Shown: piece after piece, positions 1 to 8,873 of the stretch
How the letters are laid out: every line of letters begins with the position of its first letter
Numbering within the stretch: the stretch's first letter is position 1
Assembly: GCF_006716065.1 (NCBI RefSeq)
Contig: NZ_VFOL01000001.1
Coordinates: 2,976,001 to 3,040,000 of the forward strand
Direction: 5' to 3'
Length of the DNA: 64,000 bases
DNA from: Salinispora arenicola
GTDB taxonomy: Bacteria > Actinomycetota > Actinomycetes > Mycobacteriales > Micromonosporaceae
Program-made: the position numbers and the translations under genes
Notes under the pieces: model-generated
What the model was told of the DNA's origin: nothing
What the model saw: only the letters and a program-made list of their open reading frames with translations
Databases searched by the model: none

Positions 1-1
1 G

Positions 2-1549
2 GCGACCTGGCCGGAGCTGGCGCCGTACGGCGGGGCCGGTCCGGCTCCGCCGCCGACGCCACCACCTGCCGAGACCGTGGCGCGGGATCCGGAACTGGCC
101 CTGGCGTGCGCGGCGGAACGCGCGTACGCGGGGGACGTGTCCGCCGCCGAGGGGTACCTGCGGTCCGCCGCCGTCGCGGCGGCGGACCAACTGCCGGTGC
201 CCCGCCGGGAGCGCTTCGCCCGGCTGGCCGCCGCGGTTGAGCTGGCGGTGGTCCGTTGGTCCGACGACGTCCCGGCGGTGCGGGCCGCCGCCGCCCGGTT
301 GCTCGCCACCCACGCGGCGGCAGCGTCGATGTCCGGTGGGCGGGCGGAAGTCCGCCTGCCCGCTGTGCCGCCCGCTGTCGAGCCGCGTGGGGCAGCCATG
401 GAGGACGCCGACGGATGGGCTGTGGCGGGCACCGCGCTCGGCCTGGCCGATGTCGCCGTCGGTGACCTGGGCAGCGCGGAACGGCAGCTGGAGATGGCGT
501 TCTTGATGGCCCGGGCAGCCGGGTGGGCGCGTACCGAGCTGGCCGGTGCCAGTCGGGTGGCGTTGCTGCGTGCGGTGCGGGGCGACCTTCGGGGGGCCGA
601 GGCCCTGGCTCGGTCGGCGCTCGCACTCCCGCCCGGCCAGGGGTGGTCCTGCCAGATCGATTGCGGCTACGCGTATCTGGCGCTGGGTGTGGTGGCGCTG
701 CATCGGGACCAGCCCGAGGAGGCTGCGGCGAACCTGGCGTTGGCGGAGCACGCGACCGCGGAGTCCGCGGCGGGGGCGGTGGTGGCGCTGTGCCGGGCGC
801 AGCTGTTGCGGGACGCCGGTGACCTCGCGGGCGGGCACCGGCTGCTCGTCGCGGCTCGGGAGCGGTTGGGCGGTCACGAAGGGGAGTTGGATCGGTGGCT
901 GCGGGCTGCCGAGGCGGATTTGCGAGGGGTGCGGGGCGACCTGGACACGGCCCGGGAACTGCTCGCCGGCGACGGGCCCGAACTCGCGGTCGGCCGCGCC
1001 CGGGCCGAGTTGCGGGCCGGGGATGACCGGACGGCCGAGGCGGTCCTGCCCGACTGGCAGGTGGCGGGCGCGGCGGACTGGCCGCTACCGGTGCGGGTGG
1101 AAGCCGCGGTGCTGGACATGGTGCTGGCCAGGCGGGTGGGGGACAACCGACGGGCCCATCGGACGCTGGAACTGGCTCTCGATCTGGCCGGCCCGCAGGG
1201 TTTCCGGCGGCAGTTCACTCGCGCCGACCCGGACGTACGGGACCTGCTCGCGGCGCACCTGGACACCGGCACGGCACACTGGCCGACGCTGAGCGACCTG
1301 GTGCGCGGGGCGGACGAGCCGGTGGAGGCCGCCGGGCCGGCCCCGGCCGCGTTGGCCGAGCCGTTGACCGAGCGTGAGTTGACCATTCTGCGGTATCTCC
1401 AGAGCATCCTGTCCAACGTGGAGATCGCGGCCGAGCTGTCGCTGTCGATCAACACGGTGAAGACCCACGTGCGCAACATCTATCGCAAGCTCGACGCCAC
1501 CCGGCGCCGTGAGGCTGTCCGCCGTGCCCGTGACCTTCGGCTGATCTGA
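2..1549 (+). CDS. LuxR-family transcriptional regulator, C-terminal part
   Basis: The reading frame is open from the first bases of the window, so the gene almost certainly starts upstream; a GTG at 77 is the first in-window start codon but has no convincing ribosome site. About 430 residues of alanine-rich helical sequence resembling the TPR-like middle of MalT/LAL regulators precede a LuxR-type helix-turn-helix in the last 60 residues (LTERELTILRYL, then SINTVKTHVRNIYRKL). The HTH sits at the extreme C-terminus, as usual. No ATPase domain is visible; it could lie in the missing N-terminal part. Target genes cannot be told from here. Function as a DNA-binding regulator is confident, subclass is not. 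Confidence 0.85.
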   Translation, partial: ATWPELAPYGGAGPAPPPTPPPAETVARDPELALACAAERAYAGDVSAAEGYLRSAAVAAADQLPVPRRERFARLAAAVELAVVRWSDDVPAVRAAAARLLATHAAAASMSGGRAEVRLPAVPPAVEPRGAAMEDADGWAVAGTALGLADVAVGDLGSAERQLEMAFLMARAAGWARTELAGASRVALLRAVRGDLRGAEALARSALALPPGQGWSCQIDCGYAYLALGVVALHRDQPEEAAANLALAEHATAESAAGAVVALCRAQLLRDAGDLAGGHRLLVAARERLGGHEGELDRWLRAAEADLRGVRGDLDTARELLAGDGPELAVGRARAELRAGDDRTAEAVLPDWQVAGAADWPLPVRVEAAVLDMVLARRVGDNRRAHRTLELALDLAGPQGFRRQFTRADPDVRDLLAAHLDTGTAHWPTLSDLVRGADEPVEAAGPAPAALAEPLTERELTILRYLQSILSNVEIAAELSLSINTVKTHVRNIYRKLDATRRREAVRRARDLRLI

Positions 1550-1722
1550 TCACCGTGGACCCGGACCAACCCGGTCCGTCTCGCCCGGCCGCCGGCGGGT
1601 TCGGTCACCGGGCGAGGCGTCACCGGCGTGGCAGTCGCTCGGGCATCGCGTCACGGCGTGGCGCCATCGGCGGACCGGGTTTACGCGGGCGCGGCGTCAC
1701 GGCGTGTGGCGGTCGCTCGGGC

Positions 1723-1850
1723 GTGGCGTCAGGGCGCGTGGTGGCTACTCGGGTGTGGCGTCAGGGCGAGTGGTGGCTACTCGGGTGTGGCGTCAGGGCG
1801 AGTGGTGGCTACTCGGGTGTGGCGTCAGGGCGAGTGGTGGCTACTCGGGC
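1723..1850. repeat. Four tandem copies of a 32-bp repeat
   Basis: Copies begin at 1723, 1755, 1787 and 1819, exactly 32 bp apart and almost identical, each containing TGGTGGCTACTCGGG. More degenerate relatives extend to about 1630. The array fills the gap between the LuxR gene and the convergent dsbA-like gene, and the dsbA-like stop codon (1841-1843) lies inside the last copy. The repeat creates long spurious open frames in several phases. Confidence 0.9.
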
Positions 1851-2389
1851 GTGGCGGCGTCGACCGCCGCCAGCAGGTCGGCGAGCTCGTACCCACCGTC
1901 GTGCCGGGAGCCGTTGACGAACAGGGTCGGGGTGGCGTCCACCCCGCTGCGGATACCGCCGACGAAGTCCCGCCGGACCCGGTCGCCGTGGGCCTGCTGC
2001 CCGGTCTCGGCGTCGATCTCGTCGGCGGACATCCCGAGTTGTTCGACGCCGAGGGACAGGTGTACCGGGTCGAGTTGGTCCTGGTGTTCGTACAACCAGT
2101 CGTGCAGTTCCCAGAACCGTCCCCGGATGCCGGCCGCCTCGGCGACCTGGGCGGCGTCATCCGCGTACGGGTGCACGTTGGCGATCGGGAAGTGCCGGTA
2201 GATCAGCCGGACCCGGTCCGCCCGCTGACGGAGCAGTTCGGCGAGGTTGGCATACGCGACCCCGCAGAATCGGCACTGGAAGTCCGCGTACTCGACGAGC
2301 GTCACCGGCGCGTCCACCGGTCCCCGGACATGATCGGTCTCCGTCACCGGGGTCCGCAGGCGTGGGGTGACCTGGTGTGGGGTCGTCAT
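1841..2389 (-). CDS. DsbA-family thioredoxin-fold oxidoreductase
   Basis: A 182-residue thioredoxin-fold protein with the CxxC active site CRFC at residues 39-42, preceded by TLVEYADFQ, and a cis-proline segment (ATPTLFVNG) near the C-terminus. This is the arrangement of the DsbA/Thioredoxin_4 family, which makes or reshuffles disulphides. No signal peptide is visible from the chosen ATG at 2389, suggesting a cytoplasmic protein; a GTG at 2488 would add 33 unconserved-looking residues. The 3' end runs into the 32-bp tandem repeats. It is a single gene, convergent with the LuxR gene. Substrate unknown. Confidence 0.85.
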   Translation of the reverse strand: MTTPHQVTPRLRTPVTETDHVRGPVDAPVTLVEYADFQCRFCGVAYANLAELLRQRADRVRLIYRHFPIANVHPYADDAAQVAEAAGIRGRFWELHDWLYEHQDQLDPVHLSLGVEQLGMSADEIDAETGQQAHGDRVRRDFVGGIRSGVDATPTLFVNGSRHDGGYELADLLAAVDAATPE

Positions 2390-2506
2390 CGCCGGACCAC
2401 CCACCGGTGGCCGCGTGCCGACCGGGTCGGCCCGTTCGGATAGGTCATGCCTTCCACTGTCACCGCCGGCGGGGTGAGGGCGGCTCACCCTGCCCGGGTG
2501 GTTCCG

Positions 2507-3193
2507 TCACCGCGGCGTCGGTACGACGACGATGTGGTTACGCACGGTGCGTACCCCCGGGGCGGACCAGACGACCCGTTCCACCTCGGCCCGTTCAGGC
2601 ATCGAGTGGACCAGACCGTCGAGTAGGACGGTGTCCCCGTTCAGGCGTACGGTGACCCGTTCCGCGGCTGTGGCGCGGTTGCGGGCGAGCGCGTCGATGA
2701 TCCGTTGGGCCAGCAACTGCCCGTCGGCCCGGACGGCCGGGCGGACCGAAAGGCCGTTGCTCACCCCGCGTACACCGGTCAACCGGGACACCGCCCTCTC
2801 CGCGGCGCGCCGCTGGTACTCCCACTCCACCCCGCCGTGCAGGGTCACCCAGCCGTCCGACACGGTCACCTCGATCCGTTCCACCGGGACGAACGCGTCC
2901 CACTCGAGGGTGTGGCCGACGGCGGCGGCGAGGTCCGGATCCGGTCGTTCGGCGTTGGTACCGATCAGCACGGTGAGGTCGTTGGCCACGGCCCGGACGC
3001 CGAGAACCCGGTGGGCGGCCCGTTCGGCGGCCCACTTCCGGGCATAGCTGTCCACCTGGCCGGTCAGGGCCACCACGCCCTGGGCCACGGTGACGCCGAC
3101 CTCGGGTGAGCGCACCCTTGGCTCGAAGGTCAGCTCATCGAGCACGGCGGTCTGGATGTCCTGGTCGGTGCGGTTGACAGTCGCGATGGTCAT
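2507..3193 (-). CDS. BON-domain protein with three BON repeats
   Basis: A 228-residue protein made of three successive BON domains (about residues 8-75, 85-150 and 157-225), each with the pattern of a conserved glycine and a V-x-L-x-G strand (VVALTGQV, WVTLHGGVEW, TVLLDGLV). BON domains are thought to bind phospholipid or act in envelope and osmotic stress; in actinobacteria they are often cytosolic and uncharacterised. The ATG at 3193 has a good ribosome site (GAAGGGAG) about 6 bases upstream, so the longer 299-residue frame is rejected. No signal peptide. It is divergent from the STAS gene across a 499-bp gap. Confidence 0.85.
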   Translation of the reverse strand: MTIATVNRTDQDIQTAVLDELTFEPRVRSPEVGVTVAQGVVALTGQVDSYARKWAAERAAHRVLGVRAVANDLTVLIGTNAERPDPDLAAAVGHTLEWDAFVPVERIEVTVSDGWVTLHGGVEWEYQRRAAERAVSRLTGVRGVSNGLSVRPAVRADGQLLAQRIIDALARNRATAAERVTVRLNGDTVLLDGLVHSMPERAEVERVVWSAPGVRTVRNHIVVVPTPR

Positions 3194-3692
3194 AGCTGGC
3201 TCCCTTCGTTGGCAGGCGAACCGTTTTCGGCTCTGCCGCTCGGCGGGCGCGCGGCCGTCCTGGGCGATCCTGTCTGGGAGACGGGTGAGGGCCCCTCGTC
3301 CGGGCCGGGTGAGCGGGGCGGAGGCGTGTGCCCTGGCGGGGCGCGGGCGACGGCTGGCCGGCGTGGGGCGCGACGGCGACCACGCCGGGAGAAGTCGGGT
3401 CGTCACGTTTCGTCGTACCCAACCGCTACATTGGCTGCGACCGTTCCGGTTGTCGCCTGATGTGGTCTGGTCGTCGCCATGATCTGGTTACTTACTGTTC
3501 CGGTTGCTAACAATTCCGGTTGGTGACTCTTCGGTAACCGGGCGGTGAAATTTTCGGATAAAAGCGACTTGGCATTCGAGCCGTAAGAATTGCTCATCCC
3601 AGGGGGTGGCGACCGAGTGTGCCGGAGGAATACTCTCGGTCGCGGCCCGCGTACTGACGAGGCCTGTCGGACGGGCGAGTGGAGGTGCTCGC
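3194..3692. promoter_or_regulatory. Divergent intergenic region with three TTCCGGTTG motifs
   Basis: This 499-bp gap separates the minus-strand BON gene from the plus-strand STAS gene and should hold both promoters. The motif TTCCGGTTG occurs three times in one orientation, at 3444-3452, 3498-3506 and 3514-3522, the last two 16 bp apart. The second half (3420-3600) is less GC-rich than its surroundings. No convincing gene is seen in it; exact promoters cannot be fixed by eye. Confidence 0.45.
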
Positions 3693-4055
3693 GTGAGCCT
3701 GTCGATCGTGAAGTCGGTCCTACCCGGGAGCGTCGCCGAGATCTCGCCGCGCGGTGAGATCGATGTTGACACTGCCTACGAGGTGCGTGAGGCGGTCGCT
3801 GAGGTCTTGGCCAAAGGCCGTCCCCGCCGCATCGAACTGAACATGCGCCTGGTGACCTTCATCGACTCCGTCGGCATCAGCGCGATGGTCGCCGGCTTCC
3901 AGACCGCCGAGGTGAGCGGCGTGAAACTGGTGGTTACCGAGCCGAGCCGGTTCGTGCACCGGCAGCTCTGGGTTGCTGGACTGCTCGGCCTCTTCGGTGC
4001 CCCTGATCCCTACATCGCGGGGTCTGCGGCCCCGGAGGTCCTGCCGGGCGCCTGA
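3693..4055 (+). CDS. STAS-domain anti-sigma factor antagonist
   Basis: A 120-residue single STAS domain. The strand SVAEISPRGEIDVDTA and the phosphorylation-loop motif FIDSVGISAM, with Ser59 as the likely phospho-acceptor, match SpoIIAA/RsbV-type antagonists that bind and are phosphorylated by anti-sigma kinases. The GTG at 3693 follows GGAGGTGCTCGC, a good ribosome site, so the 29 extra residues of the longer frame are dropped. No anti-sigma kinase or sigma factor is adjacent, so its partner is elsewhere in the genome. Confidence 0.88.
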   Translation: MSLSIVKSVLPGSVAEISPRGEIDVDTAYEVREAVAEVLAKGRPRRIELNMRLVTFIDSVGISAMVAGFQTAEVSGVKLVVTEPSRFVHRQLWVAGLLGLFGAPDPYIAGSAAPEVLPGA

Positions 4056-4145
4056 TCGGACTCGCGCCGGAGCGGGGTCGGACTCGCGCCGAGCCGGGTC
4101 CGGGAGCCGCCCGTCCACCGCGGCTCCCGGTCCGAACATCGGGCA

Positions 4146-5234
4146 TCAGTAGACGGACAGGTGTACGTGGTTGGTGTGGTCGCTGGACGGGTCGCCACCC
4201 GCCCCGCTGTACGATTTCCACCCGCTGCTGGGCAGCCAGATCTGTCGGTACCAGATCACATAGAGCACCGCGAGTCGGTCGGCGTTGTCCACCAGGAACG
4301 CCGCCAGGTTGTTGCCGTATGTCCGGTCGCCGCCAGTCGCAGCTCCGCCGAAGCCGTCCTTCTGGGCGGCGAAGTCGCAGGCTCGGCCCTTCGGGTGCTC
4401 GCCCGAGCCGCCGGAGCGGAAGCACGACACATAGCGGGTGAAGCCGGCGGCTTTGGCCTGGTTGAGTGCGTGCAGCGTACGTGGGGTGATGCAGCCGTTC
4501 GCTGGGGTGGGGTCGTTGACGCTGCACGTCTCGGCCGGCCAGGAGCCATCCGGGTTGCGGGGGGCGGGGGTCGCCTTGGTCGAGTTCTGGGTGGTGGTGG
4601 GGGTGGTGGTGGAGGCAGCGGCGGCGGCGGCGCGGGCCCGCTCGTTGGCCACCGCCACCGCCAGCGCCTTTTCGGCCTGCTGCTTGCGCTTGGCCATCAC
4701 GGCCTGCTGCTTACGCTGTTCGACGATCTCGACCTCGACCGCGCGCGTGGACCGGTTGATCTGATCCCGGGTCTCATGTAGCTCGTGTATGGCCTGGTCC
4801 TCGTTGGCGACCACCACCTCCAGGGCGTTGGCGCGGTCCAGGAAGCTCGCGGGTGATTCGCTGTTGAGTAGCGCCGACGCCGTTCGAAGTGGACCAGTGC
4901 GGTATGCCAGTCCGGCGAGCTGCTCGACCCGCGAGGCGCGTTCGGCGTGCTGGGCTTCGGTGGTCTTGAGTTGGGTGGCGAGTTGCTGCTGCCGCTTCAA
5001 CGAATTCGCCAGAGCCTGTTTGGCGTCCAGGTATCCCTTACTGGCCGCCTCGAGTTGGTCGCGTAATGCAGGGGTGCCGCCCTCCGGGTCGTTCTCGGTC
5101 GCGGGGGCCTGGCGGGCGGGGGAAGCGGCGACCGCGGGGCCTGCCGGGGCGAGGCCGGCACCGAGGGTGAGCGCCACGATGATCAGGGCCGCTACCCGGG
5201 CGGCGCGTCGTGGTAGGGGTGCCACTGCTGGCAT
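4146..5234 (-). CDS. Secreted coiled-coil protein with M15-like peptidase domain
   Basis: A 362-residue exported protein. Residues 1-36 are a signal peptide with an arginine-rich start, a hydrophobic core and an alanine cleavage region. Residues about 60-205 form a long heptad-rich coiled coil like that of RipA/NlpC-P60 cell-wall hydrolases, followed by a threonine-rich linker. The C-terminal 130 residues carry GEHPKGRACDFA and HTNHVHLS, resembling the HxxGxAxD and HxH zinc ligands of M15-type peptidases. A cell-wall remodelling role is inferred. The ATG at 5234 has AAGGA 9 bases upstream. The leader holds a c-di-AMP riboswitch, a control known for actinobacterial wall hydrolases, which supports this role. 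Confidence 0.82.
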   Translation of the reverse strand: MPAVAPLPRRAARVAALIIVALTLGAGLAPAGPAVAASPARQAPATENDPEGGTPALRDQLEAASKGYLDAKQALANSLKRQQQLATQLKTTEAQHAERASRVEQLAGLAYRTGPLRTASALLNSESPASFLDRANALEVVVANEDQAIHELHETRDQINRSTRAVEVEIVEQRKQQAVMAKRKQQAEKALAVAVANERARAAAAAASTTTPTTTQNSTKATPAPRNPDGSWPAETCSVNDPTPANGCITPRTLHALNQAKAAGFTRYVSCFRSGGSGEHPKGRACDFAAQKDGFGGAATGGDRTYGNNLAAFLVDNADRLAVLYVIWYRQIWLPSSGWKSYSGAGGDPSSDHTNHVHLSVY

Positions 5235-5257
5235 ATGCAGATGTCCTTCCGTCAACC

Positions 5258-5425
5258 GCCGGTCGGGTTAGCTGACGGGTTCGGGACGGAAGATCCCTAC
5301 CGCTGACGCGGATGCACCCCAGGTACCTGGTTCCCCGGCTCGCCCTGGCAGGCGATTAGGCGGCGGCCACGCCGGCACCGGTGGAGTGCCGCTTGGCGCT
5401 GGCCGGGTAGGAGCCTACCGGTGCT
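5258..5425 (-). ncRNA. c-di-AMP riboswitch (ydaO-yuaA leader)
   Basis: Read on the minus strand, the leader of the secreted wall-hydrolase gene contains the conserved segments of the ydaO/yuaA riboswitch in order: CCTAATCGCC, GAGCCGGGGAACCAGG, CTGGGGTGCATCCGCG, then CCGAACCCGTCAGCTAACC near the 3' end. This class binds cyclic di-AMP and in actinobacteria commonly precedes cell-wall hydrolase and resuscitation-factor genes. It ends about 25 bases before the ATG, so control by termination or ribosome-site access are both possible. Boundaries are approximate. The 145 bases between it and the CDF stop codon show no gene. Confidence 0.9.
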
Positions 5426-5570
5426 CCTGCGGCTGGCGCACGGGGCAGTTTCAGGGAAGGTACGGGTGCGACTGACTGTCAACACCGGTGTACCGGGGGC
5501 AGCGATCGGCTGTACGGAGGGCAGTGATCGGCTGTACTGGGCGCAGTATTCGCGACATCTGCCCGACCGG

Positions 5571-6536
5571 TCACCACTCGACGGAGCCACACTCCCCGAT
5601 GGAGGCGTCCGGTTCGACCTGCAGCGTCGCGTGCTCGATCCGGAACTCCTCGCGGAGGGCGGTCCGGGCGGATCCGAGGACGGCACTGATGTCGGCGCCG
5701 GGGGCGACGGCGAGGTGCGCGGAGGCCACCTCCATGCCAGAGGTCAGGGTCCAGATGTGCAAGTCGTGTACCTCGTTCACGCCAGGTACGGCGACCAGTC
5801 GGTCGTGCACCGCGGTGACCCGGAGGTGGCCCGGCGCGGCCTGGACCAGGATGCGCAGGGCTGCCCGGCCGAGCCGCCAGGTCCGGGGCAGGATGAACAG
5901 GCCGATGGCGACCGCGACGAGCGGATCGGCCCACCGCCAGCCGGTGCCCGCGATGACCAGTGCCGCCGCGATCACGCCGAGACTGCCGAGCAGATCGCCC
6001 AGCACTTCGAGATAGGCGCCCTGAAGGTTGATGCTCTCCTTCGCCCCCGGCCGCAGCAGTGCGAAGGCGACGACGTTGGCGAGTAGGCCCAGGATGGCCA
6101 CCACCAGCATGGGCCCGGTGCTCACCTCGGGCGGGTCGCCGAAGCGGCGGGCGGCTTCCACCAGTACGTAGACCGAGACGACGGAGAGCAACAGGGCATT
6201 GGCGAGGGCGGCCAGCACCTCCAGCCGGTAGAGCCCGAAGGTGCGCTGCGGGTTCCTGCCGCGCCGGCGGGTTGCGGTCAGTGCGGCGAGGGCCATACCG
6301 ATGCCGAGTACGTCGGTGAACATGTGCCCGGCATCGCTGAGCAGGGCCAGAGATCCGGTGCGGACGGCGGTCACCGCTTCGGCCGCCATCAGGGTGGTGA
6401 GCAGTGCGAATGCCGCCCAGAGGCGCCCTCGGTGCCGTTGCCCGGCGTTGGCGACAGCCCCGTGATGGTGGCCATCCGTTGCACCCACTCGGATACCTTC
6501 CGCTGGCTTTCCCGTCCCGCCCCAATCTATGCTCAC
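5571..6536 (-). CDS. Cation diffusion facilitator family metal exporter
   Basis: About 321 residues with a histidine-rich N-terminus (GHHHGAV), six predicted membrane helices and a soluble C-terminal domain, the layout of CzcD/ZitB-type Zn/Co/Cd proton antiporters. Metal-site patterns are DAGHMFTD in helix 2 and YLEVLGDLLG in helix 5. The best start is the GTG at 6536: it follows a TATACA-like -10 closely, so the transcript may be leaderless, and it overlaps a palindrome CACAT-N4-ATGTG, a plausible metal-sensor operator. Start position is uncertain; a longer frame reaches 6644. The family assignment is firm, the metal is not known. Confidence 0.88.
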   Translation of the reverse strand: MSIDWGGTGKPAEGIRVGATDGHHHGAVANAGQRHRGRLWAAFALLTTLMAAEAVTAVRTGSLALLSDAGHMFTDVLGIGMALAALTATRRRGRNPQRTFGLYRLEVLAALANALLLSVVSVYVLVEAARRFGDPPEVSTGPMLVVAILGLLANVVAFALLRPGAKESINLQGAYLEVLGDLLGSLGVIAAALVIAGTGWRWADPLVAVAIGLFILPRTWRLGRAALRILVQAAPGHLRVTAVHDRLVAVPGVNEVHDLHIWTLTSGMEVASAHLAVAPGADISAVLGSARTALREEFRIEHATLQVEPDASIGECGSVEW

Positions 6537-6544
6537 ATTGCGAT
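6531..6544. promoter_or_regulatory. Palindrome at the CDF start, possible metal-sensor operator
   Basis: CACAT-TGCG-ATGTG forms an inverted repeat directly over the proposed CDF start and just downstream of a TATACA hexamer on the minus strand. ArsR/SmtB-type repressors bind imperfect palindromes of this size in exporter promoters. No ArsR gene is adjacent, so this is inference. Confidence 0.35.
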
Positions 6545-6640
6545 GTGTATAACTGTTTGGCAAAATGCGCTCCGAACCGTGCCGCAGGACGCGACCGACG
6601 ATGGCGGTACCCGCCGGCACGAAGCCCAGACCGGTACCGG

Positions 6641-8758
6641 TCAACCGGTGAGGTCGACCGTAGTGAGCCGCTGGGTGGCACGGGACAGCGCGACGTACAA
6701 CGTCCGCACCCCCGCCCCCGGCTCCGCGCGAATCTCACCAGGGGCGACCAGGACGACGCCGTCGTACTCCATGCCCTTGGCCTCCAGGCTCGTCACCACC
6801 TGCAACCGCGGCGTGTCCAGTGAACCCAGCCAATCGGCGACCTCGGCCCGGCGAGGTACCGGCGTGACCACGCCGACCGTGCCGGGAACCTCGGCGAGCA
6901 GCGTCTTGACCGCCGCCAGCACGGTGGTCTCCAACTCGGCCGGCGGCGCGATCAGCCGCACGGGATCGACACCGGTCGAGCGGACCGCGGTCGGCAGCAA
7001 AATGTCCGGGTCGACCCGCCGGATCTCGGCCGCCGCCACCGCGAAGATCTCGGCCGGGTTGCGGTAGTTCGTAGTCAAGGTGAAGTGGTGCCGCGGGCGG
7101 CGGCCGAGCGCCCGGTCGCGGGCCTGGGTCAGTTCCTCCGGGTCGCCGGTCCACGCCGTCTGCGCCGGGTCGCCCACCACGGTCCACGAGGCCAACCGCC
7201 CGCGTCGGCCGATCATGCGCCACTGCATCGGTGAGACGTCCTGGGACTCGTCCACCACCACGTGCGTGTATTCGCGATAGTCCTCGGGGCGTCGTCGGGC
7301 CGCCTGCCGGTCGGCGCGCTGTCGATCGGCGAACGTGCTCAGCTCGCGTACCCCGCCCGCCAGGGTGAACGGATCCCGCCGGGGTCGGGCCGGCTTCATC
7401 GGCTTGCCGAGCAGGGCGTCCAACTCGTCGAGCAGCGCGACGTCGGCCACGGTCCACCCCTGGCCGTCCCCGCTCCGGTACGCGTCGTCGAGCAGGCGGA
7501 CCTCGCGGTCGGAGAGCACACCCGCAGCGTACCGGCGCAACCGCTCGGGCCGGGCCAGCCAGCCGAGTACGTGCCGCGGGTGCAATCGGGGCCACCACGC
7601 CTTGAGGAACTCGCGGAACTCCGGCCGGTCGGCCAACTCGTCCTCGAACACCCGCTGCTCGGGTAGGCCGGGAATGTCCAGCCGCCGGACCTGCTCCCAG
7701 AGTGCGGCGAAGACGCCGTCGAAGCCGACCCGGCGCACCTCGTTGCGCCGCGCGCCCCGCCGCAACGCCCGATCCCGGATCGCGTCCAACCCGCGACGGT
7801 CGATTCGCAGCAGCTCGCCCCGGTAGAGCAGCCGCAGCCCGTCGGGTGCGCCCGGTGCCACGTCCCGGGCCGCCCGCTCCAGAACCCGTCGCATCCGCAG
7901 CGAGCCCTTGATCGCGGTGACCTCGGGCGGGTCGGTACGGGTCGCGGTCAACCCCGGGAAGAGTCCACCGAGCGCGGCGAGGGTGGCGGTCTCCTCGCCC
8001 AGCGACGGCAGTACCGACGCGATGTACTCGACGAACACGGTCGACGGGCCGACCACCAGGATGCCGCCGCCGGCGTACCGGCTGCGGTCGGTGTAGAGCA
8101 GGTACGCCGCCCGGTGCAGGGCGACCGCCGTCTTGCCCGTTCCCGGGCCGCCGGAGACCACGGTGACGCCGGCACCGGGGGAGCGGATCGCCTCGTCCTG
8201 CTCCCGCTGAATGGTGGCCACGATGTCCCGCATTCCCCGTCCGGTCGCCCTGGACAGGGTGGCCAACAGGGCGCCGTCGCCGACCGTGGTCATCTCGGGT
8301 GGGGTAGCGGCCGGATCGAGCAGGTCGTCCTCGATCCCGGTGACCCGCTCCCCGCTTGACTGGATCATGCGTCGTCGGATCACGCCCAGCGGCTGCGCCG
8401 GGGTCGCCCGGTAGAAGGCGGCGGCGGCCGGGGCCCGCCAGTCCACCACCAGCGTCCCGGCGTTCTCGTCCCGGATGCCGAGGCGGCCGACGTGCAGCAC
8501 CTGCCGGTTGCGGAGATCGAGTCGGCCGAAGACGAGTCCCTCGTGTTCGGTGTCGAGCAGGTGTCGGCGCTGCGCCGCGTGGAAGACCATCGCGTCCCGT
8601 TCGACCAGTGCGCCGAAGTTGCCGACCCGGGCCAGGTGGTAGCCGTCGGACTCCGCACGAGTCGCCGCCTGGCGCAGCTCCGCCAGGCGCGCGTACACCC
8701 GGTCGAGGTGCCGCTGCTCGGCAGCGATCTCCTGCTCCAACGCGGTCCGGTCGGTCAA
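6641..8758 (-). CDS. HelD/HelR-type UvrD-like helicase acting on RNA polymerase
   Basis: A 705-residue SF1 helicase-like ATPase. It has an N-terminal coiled coil (residues 1-60), Walker A GGPGTGKT, Walker B VVVDESQDVSPMQW, GDPAQTAW, and the C-terminal motifs EAKGMEYDGVVLV and YVALSRATQRL. Length, coiled coil and motif order match actinobacterial HelD, which inserts into RNA polymerase to release stalled complexes; HelR members give rifamycin tolerance. It starts with TTG at 8758 behind AGGAGGG. The CDF gene follows about 100 bases downstream. Assignment to HelD rather than a DNA-repair helicase is confident; a resistance role here is inference. Confidence 0.88.
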   Translation of the reverse strand: MTDRTALEQEIAAEQRHLDRVYARLAELRQAATRAESDGYHLARVGNFGALVERDAMVFHAAQRRHLLDTEHEGLVFGRLDLRNRQVLHVGRLGIRDENAGTLVVDWRAPAAAAFYRATPAQPLGVIRRRMIQSSGERVTGIEDDLLDPAATPPEMTTVGDGALLATLSRATGRGMRDIVATIQREQDEAIRSPGAGVTVVSGGPGTGKTAVALHRAAYLLYTDRSRYAGGGILVVGPSTVFVEYIASVLPSLGEETATLAALGGLFPGLTATRTDPPEVTAIKGSLRMRRVLERAARDVAPGAPDGLRLLYRGELLRIDRRGLDAIRDRALRRGARRNEVRRVGFDGVFAALWEQVRRLDIPGLPEQRVFEDELADRPEFREFLKAWWPRLHPRHVLGWLARPERLRRYAAGVLSDREVRLLDDAYRSGDGQGWTVADVALLDELDALLGKPMKPARPRRDPFTLAGGVRELSTFADRQRADRQAARRRPEDYREYTHVVVDESQDVSPMQWRMIGRRGRLASWTVVGDPAQTAWTGDPEELTQARDRALGRRPRHHFTLTTNYRNPAEIFAVAAAEIRRVDPDILLPTAVRSTGVDPVRLIAPPAELETTVLAAVKTLLAEVPGTVGVVTPVPRRAEVADWLGSLDTPRLQVVTSLEAKGMEYDGVVLVAPGEIRAEPGAGVRTLYVALSRATQRLTTVDLTG

Positions 8759-8873
8759 CGCTCGCCCTCCTGAAGTCGGTGGCCAGCGCAGTGCGCCACG
8801 GGCGACGGTGCGCCGGCCAACCGCACGAGGGTACGCCCCGGCCTGACCCCGGATGCTTCAGGTTCGGTCGGCC

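Noticed and set aside
1555-2443. Several plus-strand frames through the 32-bp repeats
   Set aside because: Open only because the 32-bp period lacks stops in these frames; they run antisense to the dsbA-like gene.
5479-6738. 419-codon minus-strand frame
   Set aside because: Shadow of the CDF gene; composition is arginine/proline-rich and it has no recognisable domain.
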